Positions 46,474 through 55,460 of a stretch of DNA of 64,000 nucleotides are shown here, piece after piece. Origin of the DNA: Latilactobacillus sakei (GTDB lineage: Bacteria > Bacillota > Bacilli > Lactobacillales > Lactobacillaceae); contig CP025839.1 in assembly GCA_002953655.1 (NCBI GenBank), positions 1,612,001-1,676,000 on the forward strand, read 5' to 3'. The translations under genes and the position numbers were made by a program. Positions within the stretch are counted from its first letter, which is position 1. Every line of letters starts with the position of its first letter. Below the pieces are notes generated by a model, which saw only the letters and a program-made list of their open reading frames with translations, ran no database searches and had not been told where the DNA came from.

Positions 46474-47208
46474 CTAAACATTCAATACCTTATTCAAGAA
46501 GTCCTTTGTTCTGTCATTTTGTGGGTTGCCGAAGACTTCTTCGGGGGCGCCTTGTTCGACAATGTGCCCGTCTGCCATGAAGATGACGCGGTCGGCCACT
46601 TCTTTAGCGAAGCCCATTTCATGAGTGACAACAACCATTGTCATCCCTTCTTTGGCTAAGCGTTTCATTACTTCCAGGACATCGCCGACCATTTCTGGAT
46701 CCAGTGCTGACGTTGGTTCATCGAATAATAGAATATCGGGTTTCATCGCCAAGGCGCGGGCAATAGCGACCCGTTGCTTTTGACCACCTGATAGCGAACC
46801 TGGTTTGGCATCGTATTTATCCGATAAGCCAACCGTTTCTAAAAGATGTTTGGCGGTTTCTTTGGCTTCTTCCGGCGTCATTTTGCCCAGTTCAACAGGT
46901 GCTAACATAATATTTTCTGCAACAGTGAGATTCTTAAAGAGGTTAAAGTGTTGGAAAACCATCCCAATCTTTTCCCGAATCTGATTTAAGTTACTGTTAC
47001 GATCACTGAGATTATAGCCGTCGACGATGATTTCACCGCTCGTTGGTTCTTCCAAACGGTTCAAACAGCGGAGAAACGTACTCTTCCCAGAACCGGAGGG
47101 CCCAATCATCACAACCACTTCATTGTTACCAACGGTTAAATCCAAATCCTTCAAAACTTCATTACTGCCATAATTTTTAATGAGATGGGACACTTCAATT
47201 CTATTCAT
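46474..47208 (-). CDS. glnQ: polar amino acid (glutamine) ABC transporter ATP-binding protein
   Basis: A 244-residue ABC ATPase with Walker [10 protein letters not shown], signature [15 protein letters not shown], Walker [15 protein letters not shown] and the switch His in VVVTHEMGF. Its sequence is of the polar-amino-acid (GlnQ/GlnQ-like) group. Its ATG overlaps the stop codon of the permease gene by one base, so the two subunits are coupled in translation. Confidence 0.94.
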   Translation of the reverse strand: MNRIEVSHLIKNYGSNEVLKDLDLTVGNNEVVVMIGPSGSGKSTFLRCLNRLEEPTSGEIIVDGYNLSDRNSNLNQIREKIGMVFQHFNLFKNLTVAENIMLAPVELGKMTPEEAKETAKHLLETVGLSDKYDAKPGSLSGGQKQRVAIARALAMKPDILLFDEPTSALDPEMVGDVLEVMKRLAKEGMTMVVVTHEMGFAKEVADRVIFMADGHIVEQGAPEEVFGNPQNDRTKDFLNKVLNV

Positions 47209-48644
47209 TAGTTATTCATTCTCCTCTCGATATACTTCGATAACCATGTCAATAACGTAATCACAATCAAGTAAATCAACGCGATCATCCCCCAGATTTT
47301 GAAGCCTTCTAGGTTTCTGGCGATGATAATCTTACCAGCTTGCGTTAATTCGACAATGCCGATAATTGATAAGATTGACGTATCCTTCAGCGTGATGATG
47401 AATTGGTTAATAAAAGATGGCACCATAATCCGAATCCCTTGCGGTAAGATAACGCGGCGCATTGCCTTGCCATATGGTAAGCCTAAACTCCGGGCTGCTT
47501 CCATTTGGCCAGCACTAACGGCACCAATCCCACCTTTCACAAAGGCGGCTGTATAGGCCCCTTCATTGAACATCAGCGTAATCACACCAGCGACCATTGC
47601 GGGAATCTTTTGCCCCGTCAAACTTGGAATCCCGGTGTAGATGAATAGAGCTAAAACTAACAATGGTAAGCCCCGGAAGATATAAATGACTGTATCCGAA
47701 ACGCCCCGTGCAAATTTATTTGGTAATACACCGAGTAATCCGAAGAAGACACCAAAGATGGTGGCGAAGAAAATCGCGATGACTGTTAATAGTAATGTTT
47801 GGCCTAAGCCATCTAAGATCGCACCCTTATTTTCTTTTAATAAACCGAAGAAACTGTGATCAGCTTCTTTTTTACTAGTTGCTTTAGTGTTTAAATATTT
47901 TGCTTGAATTTTAGCATACTCACCACTAGCTTTTAACTTCTTCAAGCCCTTGTTAAATTTTGCAACTAATTCTGGGTTAGCACCCTTCTTAACGGCAAAA
48001 CCATAATCGCCACCTTGTGCTGGTTTCGTGACAATCTTCAAGTTCAAGCCAGTCTTAATCCCATATTGCATCACTGGTTGATCTTCGAAACAGGCTACTG
48101 AATTACCATTGACAACATCATTGTACATATTGTCAGAATCATCAAAAGTGACTGTCGTAAAGCCATATTCCTTGGCTTTAGACTTTGCGTAATCACCCGC
48201 GGCCGTTCCGGTCTTAATTGCGACCCGTTGACCCTTTAAACCTTCTAAACCAGTAATCTTGCTGTCTTTTTTAACCGCCATGACAACCCCAGTATGATAG
48301 TAAGGATCCGCAAAATCAAACTTCGCTTTTCGTTCATCGGTAATCGTCATCCCAGCAATCACACCATCAATCTGTCCTGATTGGACCGCTTGAACGGCGG
48401 CATTAAAACCGAGTGGTTGAATATTCACCTTGAAGCCTTCTGACTTAGCGATGGCTTTCATGATATCAATATCAATCCCGACATACTTATTATCCTTGTT
48501 CGCAAATTCAAATGGTGGATAAGTGACATCGGTCCCGATTTCATAAGTCTTCTCAGCTGCTTGCACAGATTGGACCTGTTGATTACTGAATATAAATAAA
48601 CCCAGTAATAACAAACTACTTAAAAATAACGTCATTTTCTTCAT
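47208..48644 (-). CDS. glnP: glutamine ABC transporter, fused substrate-binding and permease protein
   Basis: A 478-residue fusion. A signal peptide or anchor (residues 1–29, ending VQAAE) is followed by a type 3 substrate-binding domain (about 33–255: [39 protein letters not shown]). The permease domain (about 275–478) contains [20 protein letters not shown] and the [21 protein letters not shown] coupling loop. One binding domain is fused, whereas some lactic acid bacteria have two. AGGAGG precedes ATG 48644. The likely substrate is glutamine or glutamate. Confidence 0.93.
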   Translation of the reverse strand: MKKMTLFLSSLLLLGLFIFSNQQVQSVQAAEKTYEIGTDVTYPPFEFANKDNKYVGIDIDIMKAIAKSEGFKVNIQPLGFNAAVQAVQSGQIDGVIAGMTITDERKAKFDFADPYYHTGVVMAVKKDSKITGLEGLKGQRVAIKTGTAAGDYAKSKAKEYGFTTVTFDDSDNMYNDVVNGNSVACFEDQPVMQYGIKTGLNLKIVTKPAQGGDYGFAVKKGANPELVAKFNKGLKKLKASGEYAKIQAKYLNTKATSKKEADHSFFGLLKENKGAILDGLGQTLLLTVIAIFFATIFGVFFGLLGVLPNKFARGVSDTVIYIFRGLPLLVLALFIYTGIPSLTGQKIPAMVAGVITLMFNEGAYTAAFVKGGIGAVSAGQMEAARSLGLPYGKAMRRVILPQGIRIMVPSFINQFIITLKDTSILSIIGIVELTQAGKIIIARNLEGFKIWGMIALIYLIVITLLTWLSKYIERRMNN

Positions 48645-48802
48645 GTGAATCCTCCTCTATACCCTCTTACCGGTTGCTAAAATTAAAACTTAATAAGTTT
48701 AGTTATAATGATGTACTCATAATTATAATCAAAAACACATAATTTGTCGAATTTTTATTCACTTTGCGATCAAATCACGTCAAATCAACCGCGACTAACA
48801 TC

Positions 48803-48843
48803 TAAAAAGGCCGGCACAAAATTATTTTGTCCCAGCCTTTTTA
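48803..48843 (-). terminator. terminator of the helical hypothetical gene
   Basis: AAAGGCCGGCACAAAAT pairs with ATTTTGTCCCAGCCTTT with two mismatches and a T tail on the minus strand; it shares the ACAAAAT core of other terminators here. Confidence 0.78.
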
Positions 48844-48888
48844 TCTTCTACTCATATTCTGTCAAATTTACGCACTTCATTTTAAAAT

Positions 48889-49323
48889 TTAACCTAGCTT
48901 AACAACATCTGCTAAAGCCTCATTAATTTTGTGGCAATAGTCTTTTTGGATTCGACGAATTTCTTGTATTTTTTCTAGAATTACCGAATCATCTTCGCTA
49001 TCAATAATTAATAACATCTTTTCAACACTTTCAACATATCCTCTAAAAGCTTCTTTTAAACGTTGATTAGTGTCCGTAAAGTAACTTGGTGGATTAATAC
49101 TTTCAACTAATTGGACAAAATGCATCAATTTAACTAAATTTTTCTGGAAATACTTTTTTAGAGAATGCAAATTTTCGTTAACGAGACATCTCCCTAATAT
49201 AATATTACGACAAGTTTGTGTGTATTCGTTAAATACAGTGTCAAATACTAATAACTTTTCAATTATCTGATTACACCGCATGATATAAGTAACTGATGAT
49301 AACGTTTCTGTTTGACTTAACAT
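48889..49323 (-). CDS. hypothetical helical protein
   Basis: A 144-residue protein predicted by eye to be all-helical, with heptad-like leucine and isoleucine spacing (IIEKLLVFDTVF, LHSLKKYFQKNLVKLMHFVQLVE, ILEKIQEIRRIQKDYCHKINEAL). No signal or membrane segment. AAGGATAAA precedes ATG 49323. I recognise no family. It is monocistronic. Confidence 0.7.
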   Translation of the reverse strand: MLSQTETLSSVTYIMRCNQIIEKLLVFDTVFNEYTQTCRNIILGRCLVNENLHSLKKYFQKNLVKLMHFVQLVESINPPSYFTDTNQRLKEAFRGYVESVEKMLLIIDSEDDSVILEKIQEIRRIQKDYCHKINEALADVVKLG

Positions 49324-49716
49324 TTTATCCTTATTCCCCCTCTGTTAAAGAGATTAAAATCTTTTAAATTCTAATAGTTATCATCATATATAGTACACTT
49401 AATTTCTTGTTAGCAACGTTAATTTCTCTATCTTTTTATAATCAATAATAATATAGACCATTAAGGTCATTTATATGACCACTCAGTCTTTAAAGTTTGA
49501 TAAAGCAACTAAAAAAGAGGCTCTACTAGTAATATTTTAGTAGACCTCTCTAATAATTATTTAGTTATCACTAATAATACCTTTAACTATTAAAGCTGTT
49601 TTTATAAATAAAATTGTATTATTGATTAACCAATTATGCGCGATAGCTATTCGCAAACCACTTTTAGCGCCGTGATTCTGTTATAATGAACTTATTAACT
49701 TTCGAGGAGTTTTTTG
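49324..49716. other. AT-rich intergenic region
   Basis: No gene is seen. It holds a 16-bp palindrome GGTCAT-TTAT-ATGACC (49465–49480), a minus-strand terminator-like hairpin (49510–49551) with no obvious gene feeding it, a 22-base imperfect copy (49624–49645) of the 5' end of the next gene, and a TATAAT box near 49682 that probably starts that gene's transcript. Confidence 0.6.
49510..49551 (-). terminator. orphan terminator-like hairpin
   Basis: AGAGGTCTACTA pairs with TAGTAGAGCCTCT around an internal mismatch and is followed by six Ts on the minus strand. No minus-strand gene lies upstream before the deformylase-like gene. Confidence 0.6.
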
Positions 49717-50127
49717 ATGATTAAGCCAATTATGCGCGATACCAAATTTTTAAGCCAGGTGGCCTCACCTGCCACAACTGCGGATACAGCAGTTATCACT
49801 GATTTAATCGATACTTTACAGGCTAATACAGATCGTTGTGTTGGCATGGCGGCTAACATGATTGGCATTAATAAGCGGATTATTATCGTTCAAATGGGGA
49901 TTTTACCCGTAATTATGGTCAATCCTGAGATTATTCGTCAGCATAGTCCCTATCAGACTGAAGAAGGTTGTCTTTCATTAATCGGTCAACGTTCAACAAA
50001 ACGCTATGAAACCATTGAAGTGCGCTATCAAGACCGCCATTTTAAACAACAGCAACAGGCTTTTTCTGGCTGGGTGGCACAAATTATCCAACATGAAATA
50101 GATCATTGCGCGGGGATTCTCATTTAA
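49717..50127 (+). CDS. peptide-deformylase-like protein with an altered motif 1
   Basis: A 136-residue protein of the deformylase fold. Motif 2 EEGCLSL and motif 3 QHEIDH (HExxH) are intact, so the metal ligands Cys, His and His are present. Motif 1, normally GxGxAAxQ, reads VGMAANMI, so the glutamine that stabilises the oxyanion is replaced by Met. It is shorter than the housekeeping enzyme (about 180–190 residues). GAGGAG precedes ATG 49717. Probably a second, divergent deformylase (Def2) with changed or weak activity. Confidence 0.82.
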   Translation: MIKPIMRDTKFLSQVASPATTADTAVITDLIDTLQANTDRCVGMAANMIGINKRIIIVQMGILPVIMVNPEIIRQHSPYQTEEGCLSLIGQRSTKRYETIEVRYQDRHFKQQQQAFSGWVAQIIQHEIDHCAGILI

Positions 50128-50139
50128 AGGCCCCGCCCA

Positions 50140-50175
50140 CAGCCACCAGTCTTAAATTATCTGGTGGCTTTTTAT
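50140..50175 (+). terminator. terminator after the deformylase-like gene
   Basis: The hairpin AGCCACCAG / CTGGTGGCT is followed by four Ts, 14 bases after the stop. Confidence 0.8.
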
Positions 50176-50296
50176 ATTAATTAAAATTTTTTGGCTTTAA
50201 TCTGAATAATTTACAAAAAAATTCGAGTCATTATACTATTTTTTTACTAAAAAAACACCTTGATTATCGTAATTATTTCAATTTATCACTAAAATA

Positions 50297-50326
50297 ACCG
50301 TTACGTTATTAATAATAACCGTTCAG
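50297..50326 (+). promoter_or_regulatory. LytTR (AgrA-like) direct-repeat binding site
   Basis: ACCGTTACG (50297–50305) and ACCGTTCAG (50318–50326) are separated by 12 bases, a 21-bp period. This matches the AgrA pattern ACAGTTAAG-N12-ACAGTTAAG. It lies about 160 bases upstream of the agrA-like gene, so the response regulator probably controls its own operon. The rest of this 315-bp gap is AT-rich, with an ATGCC / GGCAT stem (50357–50385) in the probable leader. Confidence 0.8.
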
Positions 50327-50487
50327 TTAATCAACGACCTCAACGACTAACTCATTATGCCCTATTAGTTACTCAAAAAGGCATAATACCGGCATTTTTT
50401 GTTAAAAAAGTGACAGGTTAAAGATGCTATTTTATTAAGAATAGTGATAGAATATTAAATAATCAAATGGTATAAGGAGCATTTTTG

Positions 50488-51219
50488 ATGTTAAATATTG
50501 CATTTTGTGATGATAATCAGTGTTTTCTCAAAAAAATCACGCAAGAAATTGATCATTCATTAGCTATTAAAGCAACTTATCAGACTTTTACAAATGCAAC
50601 TGACTTACTCGATAGCTTTAAACCTGGTGTATTTGATGCTTTATTTATCGATATTTATATGCCAAAAATCAATGGGAAAATGTTAGCTCATAAAATTCGC
50701 AATCTGGATAAGCGGGTTAAAATCATTTTTGTTACCCGTTATGAACAGGAAATTCTGAACACTTTGCAATACGATATCTATGATTTTCTGCCTAAGGATC
50801 ATCTCAGCGAGCGAATTGATAACTTGCTGGCACGTCTAAGCCGTTCCGTTGCTTTTGAAAACAGCAAATACCTCAGACTGAAACTACGAGAAACGACTGG
50901 TGAGGAACTTTATAAGAAAGTCTACCTGGATGACATTGTCTACGTCCAATCGCTCAACCGGAAGGTCTATCTTCATCTAGCCGATCAAGCGCAATTTGAA
51001 CTTATCGGTTATACCTTCCAAGAAATAACCGATTCATTAACTGAAAAAGGATTCCTGAGAACTCATCGAAAATTCACAGTCAATCCCATTTTTATTAATG
51101 AAATTAAAAACACCAGTATTCTAATGGATAACGGTGAAGAATTAGATTTAAGCCGACGACGGAAAAAAGAAGTTCAAGAAGCATTTATATGCGGTATACG
51201 GGGGATTCTCAGTGACTAA
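50488..51219 (+). CDS. agrA: LytTR-family response regulator (AgrA-like)
   Basis: A 243-residue response regulator. The receiver domain has NIAFCDDNQ, the phospho-acceptor Asp55 in FIDIYMP and the Thr/Lys positions in IIFVTRYE and DFLPKDH. The C-terminal LytTR domain (about 140–240) includes VYVQSLNRKVYLHL, FLRTHRKFTVNPIFI and DLSRRRKKEV. AAGGAG precedes ATG 50488. First gene of the agr-type operon A-C-B-D; a matching direct repeat lies upstream. Confidence 0.93.
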   Translation: MLNIAFCDDNQCFLKKITQEIDHSLAIKATYQTFTNATDLLDSFKPGVFDALFIDIYMPKINGKMLAHKIRNLDKRVKIIFVTRYEQEILNTLQYDIYDFLPKDHLSERIDNLLARLSRSVAFENSKYLRLKLRETTGEELYKKVYLDDIVYVQSLNRKVYLHLADQAQFELIGYTFQEITDSLTEKGFLRTHRKFTVNPIFINEIKNTSILMDNGEELDLSRRRKKEVQEAFICGIRGILSD

Positions 51220-52540
51220 TCTAATTATCTACGTCACACCGACTGTGATTGAAGTAGCCATCCTTTATGTCTTATTGATTTTATTTTTGAATACGCGTTT
51301 TACGCGCTATAGTCAGATAATCGGTACTTTATTAATTCTTATTATTCTTGGTACGGCTATTATTCTCGTAGTTGCTAACTACACTAGCATGGCCCATTCT
51401 CTATTGATGATTACCGGTATCAGCATTTCTGCCTTGTTATTATTTAAAGATAAATTTATCAAGATTTTTTATTTTGTCTCACTTGCTTACTACTTCATCT
51501 ATTTCTCAGATATTTCTTCTGGTATCATTCTAGCAAATATCTTTCATGAACCAATTCCAGTTATTACAGATGTTGGTAGTGCTTATGGGATTTTATTTTA
51601 TATCATTACTAAATTAACAATGTTACTTCTCATATACGGCTACTACAAACTTTTTCATAATATTAATTTAGATATCTCCAGACATTATTTAATCGTCATC
51701 AATTGCATTTTAATTATGGGGACGATGCTCATTACTAACTTTATGCACATGTTAAGCAATAATTTAAAAAATACACACGCTGAACAACTGTCGACTAAAA
51801 TCCTGATGATGGTTATTCTATTAAATGCCACTATCTGCTTAACGATTTATCTATTTTCACAACTCAGCCTTTATTATCAAACACGTGAGTTTGAACTTAG
51901 TCTTCAAGCGGCTGCTACAGTCTTAAAAAATGAAATCAAAATTCAAAATAAAAAAGAACTTGAACTAAGTCATATGCGACATGACTTTAAAGAAAATATT
52001 ATGTCGATTAAATATATGATTGAAAACGATCTTAACACTGAAGTCATTAATTACATCAATCAGATTACAGGTCAGTTGGAGAAAGTTAAAGCCCAGGTTT
52101 TGACCGGAAACGTTTATATCGATGCGGTTTTAAATAACAATATCCGATTGTGCGCTTCAAAAGATATCGAACTTTCGCTTAAGGTCGATCAAGTCCACAC
52201 TGAGTCCTTGGAACCCGTTTCCCTCTCCAATATATTGATTAACTTATTGAAAAACGCCGTTGCTGCAACGGAAAAACTACCACCTGAAAAAAGGAAGATT
52301 AGCGTCAAAATTTTTGAATACAAACATAAATTGGTATTAATTGTTAATAACACCCACGCTGAGCCTCATCTAGAACATAAGATTAGTCTTTCTAATAAAA
52401 GTTGGTTTAAACATGAACCTAGTGGCCTAGGTATTAACATTATTAAAAAGAGTATTGGGCGATTACATGGTGATTATAAAATAGCTTATGACGAAACACA
52501 CTTTGATATGCTGGTTTTATTACCGATCAACCAAGAATAA
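51212..52540 (+). CDS. agrC: quorum-sensing histidine kinase (AgrC-like)
   Basis: A 442-residue sensor. Six to seven membrane segments fill residues 1–215, as in peptide-pheromone receptors. The phospho-accepting site is SHMRHDFKENI (His257 of RHD), followed by the N box NLLKNAVAATEK and G box PSGLGINIIKKSI. It starts with GTG overlapping the agrA stop by 8 bases. It should sense the peptide made by the downstream AgrB/AgrD pair. Confidence 0.92.
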   Translation: MTNLIIYVTPTVIEVAILYVLLILFLNTRFTRYSQIIGTLLILIILGTAIILVVANYTSMAHSLLMITGISISALLLFKDKFIKIFYFVSLAYYFIYFSDISSGIILANIFHEPIPVITDVGSAYGILFYIITKLTMLLLIYGYYKLFHNINLDISRHYLIVINCILIMGTMLITNFMHMLSNNLKNTHAEQLSTKILMMVILLNATICLTIYLFSQLSLYYQTREFELSLQAAATVLKNEIKIQNKKELELSHMRHDFKENIMSIKYMIENDLNTEVINYINQITGQLEKVKAQVLTGNVYIDAVLNNNIRLCASKDIELSLKVDQVHTESLEPVSLSNILINLLKNAVAATEKLPPEKRKISVKIFEYKHKLVLIVNNTHAEPHLEHKISLSNKSWFKHEPSGLGINIIKKSIGRLHGDYKIAYDETHFDMLVLLPINQE

Positions 52541-52556
52541 TCTAGGAGGCGTTAGC

Positions 52557-53129
52557 TTGGAAAAACTTACAGAAATGATCACTAACATACTCGTTAGAAA
52601 AAAAGTAATTTCCGCAGAAGAACAAGTCTTCTATAATTACGGCGTCGAGCTGACAATTAATGAATTTTTGATTACTGCTTCCATCTTACTCTTTGGATTG
52701 ATCACCCATCAATTTTGGTTAACGATTGGTTATGTGATTCTCTTTAGAATCATTCATACACAAACCGGTGGCTATCACTGCCGGACCTATTTAAATTGTT
52801 ATCTGACATCTGTTTCTTTAGCGATTATCGCTATCTACTTCGCGCAGTGGCTATTGTCCAATAACACTATCGCGATTGCTTTCTCGCTTTTATCAGCACT
52901 TGTTTTCTGGTTTGGAACACCTCTTGTTGAAGATAAACGTGTTAAAAATGAAAAATTTAAACGTAATCGGATCACGATTCTAATTTTTTGTTTACTCTCA
53001 GTTTTATGTCTACTCTTCAATTTTTTAGCGGTACCGATTAGTGCCGCCACACTGGCAACTTTAATTTTAGTCACCACATCCCATTTAAAGGAGGTGATAT
53101 ATCATGAAAAAAGTCTTAAATTACATTAA
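52557..53129 (+). CDS. agrB: AgrB-like peptide-processing membrane endopeptidase
   Basis: A 190-residue membrane protein with four to six hydrophobic segments. The catalytic pair of AgrB is present in TGGYHCRTYLNC: the His and the Cys seven residues later. It should cut the AgrD propeptide and cyclise the product. The start is TTG 52557, with AGGAGG 7 bases upstream; the open frame continues up into agrC without a better start. It overlaps agrD by 26 bases. Confidence 0.93.
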   Translation: MEKLTEMITNILVRKKVISAEEQVFYNYGVELTINEFLITASILLFGLITHQFWLTIGYVILFRIIHTQTGGYHCRTYLNCYLTSVSLAIIAIYFAQWLLSNNTIAIAFSLLSALVFWFGTPLVEDKRVKNEKFKRNRITILIFCLLSVLCLLFNFLAVPISAATLATLILVTTSHLKEVIYHEKSLKLH

Positions 53130-53241
53130 AGAAGCCATCGTATTAAAGATGCGCTTAAACTCGTTAACAGTTTCATCAGCTTGGAGTTACGAAGTTAAAA
53201 AACCAGCTGAATTAGACAAATACCTTAAGAGTATTGACTAA
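53104..53241 (+). CDS. agrD: AgrD-like autoinducing peptide precursor with serine in place of cysteine
   Basis: A 45-residue propeptide. Residues 1–20 form an amphipathic basic helix (MKKVLNYIKEAIVLKMRLNS). The end (YEVKKPAELDKYLKSID) matches the conserved AgrD tail with Pro-x-Glu-Leu. Aligning that tail with LamD (CVGIW|FETKIPDEL) puts the mature core at SSAWS, residues 24–28, with Ser24 where Cys normally forms the thiolactone. There is no Cys in the whole peptide. A strong site (AGGAGGTGAT) precedes ATG 53104. Confidence 0.85.
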   Translation: MKKVLNYIKEAIVLKMRLNSLTVSSAWSYEVKKPAELDKYLKSID

Positions 53242-53248
53242 TTAACAA

Positions 53249-53284
53249 CAAAAAAGATCCCGTCAATGACGAGATCTTTTTTTA
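53249..53284 (+). terminator. terminator of the agr-type operon
   Basis: AAAAAGATC-C-CGT / ACG-A-GATCTTTTT with a CAATG loop and seven Ts follows agrD by 8 bases. Confidence 0.85.
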
Positions 53285-53303
53285 TGCTTAACGTTACCTC
53301 TCT

Positions 53304-53422
53304 AAACGTGCTTCCTATCGCAATAATTTCCGCTTAATCTAAAATTGCCATTAATCCTAAAACCTGGATTAATGGCAATTTTTAATTAATGCTCAATTAC
53401 TAACCGCGATGGTCAGCACTCT
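53304..53422 (-). repeat. stop-codon hairpin repeat, copy C
   Basis: On the plus strand it runs from AAACGTGCT to AGCACTCT. The arms GTGCT..C-TATCGC and GCGATGGTCAGCAC pair, and the middle holds a terminator-like hairpin (53342–53384: ATTGCCATTAATCC / GGATTAATGGCAAT then Ts). It is the second of two tandem copies downstream of galU; no gene lies here. Confidence 0.75.
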
Positions 53423-53428
53423 TCACTT

Positions 53429-53547
53429 AAACGTGCTTCTCGAACTGCCTTTTCCGGTTAACCACAAAATGGGAATCATGGCTAAACCGCCATAATTCCC
53501 ATTTTCTTGTTAATCCTCAAAGCCAACCCGTTCGAGTCAGCACTCTA
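53429..53547 (-). repeat. stop-codon hairpin repeat, copy D (after galU)
   Basis: In galU sense the unit starts with the TAG stop codon (TAGAGTGCTGACTCGAAC) and ends GTTCGAGAAGCACGTTTAA. The arms CTCGAAC and GTTCGAG pair together with GTGCT / AGCAC. The shared TTTGAGGATTAACAA block precedes an internal terminator hairpin (53464–53506, AAAATGGGAAT / ATTCCCATTTT). It presumably serves as the 3' end of galU. Confidence 0.78.
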
Positions 53548-54447
53548 TTTATTTTCTTTCTTTTCGCTTTGTTTTAATTCTTCACCCAACTTGATGATGT
53601 ATTTCTTTAAATCATCTTTAACTTCGGGGTGTTTTAAACCGTATTCGATACTTGTTTCTAAGTAACCGAACTTGTTACCAACATCGTAACGACGGCCCTT
53701 GAATTCGTGCGCGAAGACGCGTTGTGTCTTGTTCAATTCGTCGATCGCATCTGTTAATTGAATTTCGCCACCAAGGCCTGGTTTTTGATTTTCTAGGACA
53801 TCAAAAATTTCCGGTGTTAATAAGTAACGACCGATAATGGCTAAATCACTAGGTGCCTTATCAACATCTGGCTTTTCAACGAAGTTCTTAACATTGTATA
53901 AATCATCTTTAACCTTGTTTTCAGGGTTAATGACACCATACTTGTCAACTTCGCTGTGTGGCACTTTCATAACAGCCAATTGTGAGGCATGTGTTTCTTC
54001 ATATTCGTTAATTAATTGTTTGCTCAATGGCACTTCATCTTCCATCAAGTCATCACCTAACATGACCACGAAAGGTTCGTCAGCCACGAAAGACTTCGCA
54101 AGACGAACAGCATCCCCTAAACCATTAGGATGTGATTGGCGAATGAAATAAAGATTAACGCCCATGTCAGTGGTTTCATTAACCATCTTCAACATCTTCG
54201 TCTTGTTCTTAGCTTTTAAGTTTTGTTCCAGTTCAGGTGCTGAATCGAAGTGATCTTCGATTGGCCGTTTGCCCTTACCAGTAATAATTAAAATATCTTC
54301 GATACCTGAAGCTTTTGCTTCTTCAACGATAAATTGGATCGTTGGTTTATCAACAATTGGCAACATTTCTTTGGCCATTGCTTTAGTGGCTGGTAAGAAA
54401 CGTGTTCCTAAACCGGCTGCTGGAATAACTGCTTTGCGTACTTTCAT
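53545..54447 (-). CDS. galU: UTP-glucose-1-phosphate uridylyltransferase
   Basis: A 300-residue enzyme that makes UDP-glucose for teichoic acid glycosylation and exopolysaccharide. The nucleotide-binding start [39 protein letters not shown] and [13 protein letters not shown] are diagnostic. It starts at ATG 54447. It stands alone, with tandem hairpin repeats directly at its stop codon, and lies on the same strand as the rhamnose cluster further on. Confidence 0.96.
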   Translation of the reverse strand: MKVRKAVIPAAGLGTRFLPATKAMAKEMLPIVDKPTIQFIVEEAKASGIEDILIITGKGKRPIEDHFDSAPELEQNLKAKNKTKMLKMVNETTDMGVNLYFIRQSHPNGLGDAVRLAKSFVADEPFVVMLGDDLMEDEVPLSKQLINEYEETHASQLAVMKVPHSEVDKYGVINPENKVKDDLYNVKNFVEKPDVDKAPSDLAIIGRYLLTPEIFDVLENQKPGLGGEIQLTDAIDELNKTQRVFAHEFKGRRYDVGNKFGYLETSIEYGLKHPEVKDDLKKYIIKLGEELKQSEKKENK

Positions 54448-54638
54448 TTAAAGAATCCCCCATTAATCATAGTCTAATCATAGTATGCCATACTCAAGCC
54501 GATTTGTGACCCTTAGACGCTCAAAAATGAGAAAAATATTAATATCTTAACACTTGTTTGTTAACATAATCACATTAAATTTGTAAGCGCTTGTTAATAT
54601 TTGCTATCCTCAATTGAATAGTTTATTAGGAGGTTTCT

Positions 54639-55460
54639 ATGTTACTACTACATACGCGTACCATCCCGCTCCAACACACGGTTTGTCCAGATTGCCTGCC
54701 TTTAATCAAGACCGTCGATTATGATCTGCGCTTTCGTGAATCGATTAGTTGCCCGTACATCAACCATTATCACATTAATTCCGATACCATGTTGCTAGCG
54801 ACTAATAAACATCGCAGTTTAATTATCAGTCGTAACAACGGTCTGCAAGCGACGCCCCTTTCAACCCGCAAATTAATGCGCCAGTATAACCGCCAACAAC
54901 TCATTGATTTCTCACAAATGCGACACATCTATCATAACTTTGGCCGCCTACGGAAACTCCCCCAAATCAACGGTGAATACCAATTTCTACCGCTCAGTGG
55001 CACTGCCCATCAAAACGCGAGTTGGTTAGCGCTACACTACGTTAAATACTACGAACAAGCTGGTGATCATCTACGGATTACTTTCCTGAATGAAACAAGT
55101 TGCGAACTCCTCTACAAAGGACGTCAGTTAGAGGCCGAAATTCATCAATGTGCCGCAATCGGCCGGATTCTACGCACGAGTCTCGGGATTTGCGCAACTA
55201 ACTTCGGCTATACCATCGAACTGCAATCTTGCTTTAACAGTAGTATTATCCACAGCTATGATTACTGTCATTGCCAATTATGTAGCATGGTACCGAATAA
55301 CCCGCAACAATTGATTCGGCTCCTAGATGACTTAGAAATTCACAAATCAAATTATATCTACCAAGCGGCCATACAAGAATACAAGGAATATCCGCTTCAC
55401 GAATTTGGCTGGTATTTACAAGGTGTCCCCGGCTTTATTCGAAAATTACGCGATTTATAA
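54639..55460 (+). CDS. ComK-like protein
   Basis: A 273-residue protein. Residues about 45–190 resemble the competence regulator ComK: a start like INSDTMLLATNKHRSLII, the block LPQINGEYQFLPLSGTAHQNASWLALHYV (compare the ComK segment ending CGWISHVHV) and a strand LRITFLNETSCELLYKG. The last 80 residues, with YCHCQLC, are extra. GGAGG lies 6 bases before ATG 54639. A half cre-like site (TGTAAGCGCTTG) lies near 54582. It is next to a sigma-factor-like gene. The family call is by eye. Confidence 0.6.
   Translation: MLLLHTRTIPLQHTVCPDCLPLIKTVDYDLRFRESISCPYINHYHINSDTMLLATNKHRSLIISRNNGLQATPLSTRKLMRQYNRQQLIDFSQMRHIYHNFGRLRKLPQINGEYQFLPLSGTAHQNASWLALHYVKYYEQAGDHLRITFLNETSCELLYKGRQLEAEIHQCAAIGRILRTSLGICATNFGYTIELQSCFNSSIIHSYDYCHCQLCSMVPNNPQQLIRLLDDLEIHKSNYIYQAAIQEYKEYPLHEFGWYLQGVPGFIRKLRDL

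Noticed and set aside
54578-54596. cre site upstream of the ComK-like gene (TGTAAGCGCTTGTT)
   Set aside because: The left half is good but the right half lacks the NCA end; mentioned only in the gene entry.
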